Below, one piece after another: positions 61,531 to 64,000 of a stretch of 64,000 bases of DNA. Position 1 is the stretch's first letter; each line of letters opens with the position of its first letter. This DNA comes from Flavobacterium cerinum (GTDB lineage Bacteria; Bacteroidota; Bacteroidia; Flavobacteriales; Flavobacteriaceae), in NCBI RefSeq assembly GCF_004028155.1, contig NZ_SBII01000005.1, positions 217,329 to 281,328 of the forward strand, given 5' to 3'. A program made the translations under genes and the position numbers. The notes beneath the pieces were generated by a model, which did no database searches, was not told the DNA's origin, and worked only from the letters and a program-made list of their open reading frames with translations.

Positions 61531-62532
61531 ATGATTAAAGTCGGTTTCTGCATTTCAATAATGTGTTTTTTGATTTCCTGTTCTCCTAAGCAGGAAGGGG
61601 TTAATATGTTCATTGCATCTGATGCAGATGTTACCCGTGATAATTTCGCTGACTCATTGCTGAAGAAAATAAAGCATTATCCGGAAGAGCCATACTATTT
61701 TCTGGAAATAAAGGATATTCAGGGTTGTACTTTTGAAATTTTGGTGAATGACGTTCCAACATTTAAATTTTTTCAGGAAGCACAGGTTAGTGCTGAGGTA
61801 GATGTTCAGCTGATGATCTTAAAAAGCGGGCCACAAAAGATTACCTATAAGTTATATCCTATAGGAAAGCGTGAAAATGGGGATGTTATAGATAAGCTAC
61901 CGGATTGGACAAAAGTTGATCTTAATCTGTTAAAAGTTAACATGAAGAAGGATGATCCTTACATGAGCAAAGAGGTTCTTATTGAACATCACAGTTTAAA
62001 GCAGCCTGATGGCAAAACGTTTATTGCTGCAGGACAGAACTATTATGAACATAGTTTCACGTTTGATGCCCAGGTCGCCTATGAAAATAAAAGCTGGAGC
62101 ACTAGCAAAGATCTAAGCAAAATGGATCAAAGGGAACTGCTTCAAAAAACAAAAGCAGCTTATCAGCAGGTGTGGAACATGATCAATGATGGAAAGACAG
62201 ACGATTATTTTGGACTAACTTTTAAATCTCAGGCCGAAATTTGTCAAAGTGGCTATACAAAGCAGCAGGAAATCCTTGATGTAGTAAAAGATGAATTACT
62301 GCTTTTTGAGGACTCTTCTTTTCAGATGCAACCAATGGAAAACTATAAGATGGTGCTGTATGGAGACGGTAAGCTGGTATGCTTGGAACTGACAAGTTCT
62401 GATTTTCGTTTAAGAAAGGAATATGCGTTATGGGGTAAATATAAGAATGAAAAAGGGAATACAATGGCGAGGTTTATCAGTCTCTACCTCCACATTCCCG
62501 AAGGAAAGACCGCATTTCAAGCCATCCGGTAG
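61531..62532 (+). CDS. Uncharacterised lipoprotein, paralogue of the one at 51759
   Basis: The 333-residue protein has a lipoprotein signal, MIKVGFCISIMCFLISC (cysteine 17). It shares with the 51759 protein the order YYFLEIKDIQGCTFEILVND, KSGPQKITYKLYP, HSFTFDAQVAYENK, a KDL helix followed by a long amphipathic helix, and NYKMVLYGDGKLVCLEL. The family is unnamed to me. It is on the opposite strand from the immunity run. Its 3' end meets a fragment of a DUF416-like gene. Confidence 0.65.
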   Translation: MIKVGFCISIMCFLISCSPKQEGVNMFIASDADVTRDNFADSLLKKIKHYPEEPYYFLEIKDIQGCTFEILVNDVPTFKFFQEAQVSAEVDVQLMILKSGPQKITYKLYPIGKRENGDVIDKLPDWTKVDLNLLKVNMKKDDPYMSKEVLIEHHSLKQPDGKTFIAAGQNYYEHSFTFDAQVAYENKSWSTSKDLSKMDQRELLQKTKAAYQQVWNMINDGKTDDYFGLTFKSQAEICQSGYTKQQEILDVVKDELLLFEDSSFQMQPMENYKMVLYGDGKLVCLELTSSDFRLRKEYALWGKYKNEKGNTMARFISLYLHIPEGKTAFQAIR

Positions 62533-62795
62533 AATATTAGCAGCAAGCAAATATTCGTCACAGCTTCCATACAGATCATTAAATGGTATTGAATTAATGA
62601 CCTAAACTCGTCTACATTCCATCAGAATGGTAAAATACCCTCAGACAAACCAATAGGTGTATATTTCGCTGTTTTTTCAAATATTCCAAAATAGTTTTCC
62701 ATGTAATTACTCAATCTTTTGAGAATTTTCCGCTACCAACTGGTAATGGGTCTTTTCACTAATTGCCAATTCACCAATAAACTCTCGTCAAAGAA
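62530..62795 (-). pseudogene. Mosaic of three immunity-gene remnants
   Basis: Minus-strand 62606-62530 encodes INSIPFNDLYGSCDEYLLAA, a second copy of part of the DUF416-like protein at 59579. Frame 62622-62702 is a 26-codon start piece, MENYFGIFEKTAKYTPIGLS. Before it, 62707-62780 carries the end of another gene, ELAISEKTHYQLVAENSQKI. None can be functional. Confidence 0.55.
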
Positions 62796-63149
62796 TTACA
62801 GCTCCTTTTTGTCCTTACTAATTGTTAAGCCGAATTCAGTAAAAATATAGTGCGCCTTTCTTTCAATTTTAGGTTCTTTGGCAATCAGTAATTCTATTCC
62901 AATTTCGTTTGTAAGATCAGTATTAAACATAGATATTTTCCCAATAAACACCTCCAAGTTAACATAAAGTTGAGTAAACTTTCCCTTATCAAATCTATAC
63001 CCCATATCATCGTATTGAATTATATATTTAGACGACAAATCAATATCTCCTCTATGGTCAGTACTTATCAGTTCAAACAGTATTGATAAATCAACCCCAA
63101 AACGGTAATCACCAATACTTTCATAGGGTATAAAATTTAAATACTCCAT
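62796..63149 (-). CDS. Hypothetical protein, putative immunity
   Basis: The 117-residue protein opens MEYLNFIPYESIGDYRFGVD, a pattern (FIP-x-E-x-IG-x-x-x-FG) seen in small cytoplasmic proteins of polymorphic-toxin loci. FTQLYVNLEVFIGKISMFNT forms the middle strands. The gene starts three bases after the upstream stop, so it is coupled to its neighbour. The family name is not known to me. Confidence 0.6.
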   Translation of the reverse strand: MEYLNFIPYESIGDYRFGVDLSILFELISTDHRGDIDLSSKYIIQYDDMGYRFDKGKFTQLYVNLEVFIGKISMFNTDLTNEIGIELLIAKEPKIERKAHYIFTEFGLTISKDKKEL

Positions 63150-63152
63150 ATT

Positions 63153-63512
63153 TTAATCAGCCATATGTTTATAATTATACTCATTAGCGACCTCTTCATC
63201 ATATATTAATATTTCAAGAAACTTTTCCTTTTCGAAATTTAAATAAAGATTTAAATTTAAATGAGCAAAATAGTATAAATCTCCTCTTCTGATATATTCA
63301 TTTTGGCTTAAAAAAGAATCAACCATATCAAATGTCAAGATCTGCCCATCAAAAATAAAACTTTCTACATTTCTTACAGACAATGTTACTATTTCATTTT
63401 CTTTATTAAGTTCAAAGTAATACTTAATACCTTCCATCTCTTCCTGTAGACATCTTTTTTTCTGTTTCAGAAAAACGCCATTAATCCTTGTATTGCTTAC
63501 AACCTCAATCAT
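63153..63512 (-). CDS. Hypothetical protein, putative immunity
   Basis: The 119-residue protein begins MIEVVSNTRINGVFLKQKKR and is beta-rich with many aromatic residues (RRGDLYYFAHLNLNLYLNFE). No motif is recognisable. It lies 11 bases after the Imm11-like gene and three bases before the next, in one operon, so it probably shares their role. Confidence 0.55.
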   Translation of the reverse strand: MIEVVSNTRINGVFLKQKKRCLQEEMEGIKYYFELNKENEIVTLSVRNVESFIFDGQILTFDMVDSFLSQNEYIRRGDLYYFAHLNLNLYLNFEKEKFLEILIYDEEVANEYNYKHMAD

Positions 63513-63523
63513 AGTTTAAAATG

Positions 63524-64000
63524 TTACGCCTTCTTAAAAGTAATGCTATTTATCTGATTTGATTTTATATGTTCAACAAAAAGCTCTGATACTACAACTT
63601 TGTTATCAAAGGAATTTCGTACAATGTTGTATATCATTCCATATTCTTCAAGGGGCTCTTTTTTTAGTGCTATTTTCGAAAATTTATATGAACCATCAAC
63701 AGGATGTTTTACAAATTCACTTTTATCCAGATCATAACAGTCCACTCTGTTATAAATATTTATGGCCGAGTAACTATCACATATTTTATCCTTATAATTA
63801 AAGGTAGATCTAAAAAATTGGACTTCTTTCGGGAAATTCATATCAATAATATTGACTAATCTATCGGATACAAGCCAACCGCCGCCAACAGATTCGATAA
63901 GATCATAAGTTAATAATTTATCAAACTCTACATCACTATTTTTTGCATCGTTGTATTTTAAAGGAAATTTTGCCTCTTCACTAATAAATTTTCCAATAGC
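63524..64000 (-). CDS. Imm11/DUF1629-like protein, cut by the window edge
   Basis: The frame is open from the right edge, about 158 codons. It includes DKLLTYDLIESVGGGWLVSD, FRSTFNYKDKICDSYSAINI, YNRVDCYDLDKSEF and a C-terminal VVSELFVEHIKSNQINSITF. The inner ATG at 63841 is not the start, because similar sequence precedes it. The C-terminal strand-helix-strand ending resembles Imm11-type immunity proteins. Its 5' end lies outside the window. Confidence 0.6.
   Translation of the reverse strand, partial: AIGKFISEEAKFPLKYNDAKNSDVEFDKLLTYDLIESVGGGWLVSDRLVNIIDMNFPKEVQFFRSTFNYKDKICDSYSAINIYNRVDCYDLDKSEFVKHPVDGSYKFSKIALKKEPLEEYGMIYNIVRNSFDNKVVVSELFVEHIKSNQINSITFKKA

Noticed and set aside
61466..61534. 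Small gene of 22 codons before the lipoprotein
   Set aside because: It overlaps the start ATGA-style, but it has no family match and a weak ribosome site; described only as part of the spacer.

Overview
The window reads as chromosome from a member of the Flavobacteriaceae, most likely Flavobacterium. Four things point there: the gliding-motility ABC genes gldF and gldG, a protein with a type IX secretion (T9SS) sorting tail, several Bacteroidota-only families (DUF4293, DUF4294, DUF6452, DUF6048, DUF5362), and promoters of the Bacteroidota TAnnTTTG type. I see no tRNA, rRNA or CRISPR array.

Bases 1-35516 are ordinary, mostly intact core chromosome. They hold truA, an ABC exporter, lpdA, a serine hydrolase, a cysteine desulfurase, an Smr protein, ornithine aminotransferase, a DinB/WYL-regulator group, OsmC, rlmD, a T9SS cargo protein, an M42 peptidase, purC, an SMR exporter, phoH, a SAM hydrolase, gldFG, dnaN, a membrane MutS-like ATPase, a universal stress protein and mnmE. 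Convergent gene pairs are separated by clear hairpin terminators.

An integrated element begins at the 3' end of mnmE. The last 18 bases of mnmE have the layout of the known trmE/mnmE island attachment site. Next come a terminator, inverted and direct TTTGTACC repeats, an array of six RCAC motifs spaced exactly 10 bp apart, a two-HTH excisionase-like gene and a tyrosine recombinase. The gene after the recombinase is cut by a complete IS6-type insertion sequence (37610-38382) that lacks a target duplication.

From 38.4 to 48.3 kb lies stress-type cargo with many broken genes: an alpha/beta hydrolase, an mscS pseudogene, an ankyrin pseudogene, a DUF6766 membrane protein, a fatty-acid desaturase, a DUF892 ferritin-like protein, a glycosylase zinc-finger remnant, DUF72, and a response regulator with a sensor kinase.

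From about 49 kb to the right edge lies a type VI secretion (T6SS) effector/immunity region. A minus-strand run (61.1 to 51.2 kb) contains a truncated VgrG and a dense series of small genes. Several resemble polymorphic-toxin immunity families (SUKH, Imm51, Imm26-like, DUF416-like, Imm11-like), and others are unrecognised but paralogous to one another. No complete toxin is visible. Several genes have short conserved 5' pieces joined to unrelated bodies, and tails of other immunity genes lie between them, which suggests repeated cassette replacement. Two paralogous lipoproteins in opposite orientation bracket the run. The arrangement recalls recombinase-associated orphan-immunity (acquired interbacterial defence) islands of Bacteroides, but the gene families and junction pattern look distinct. 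This is the most interesting part of the window. The right end of the element is not in the window.
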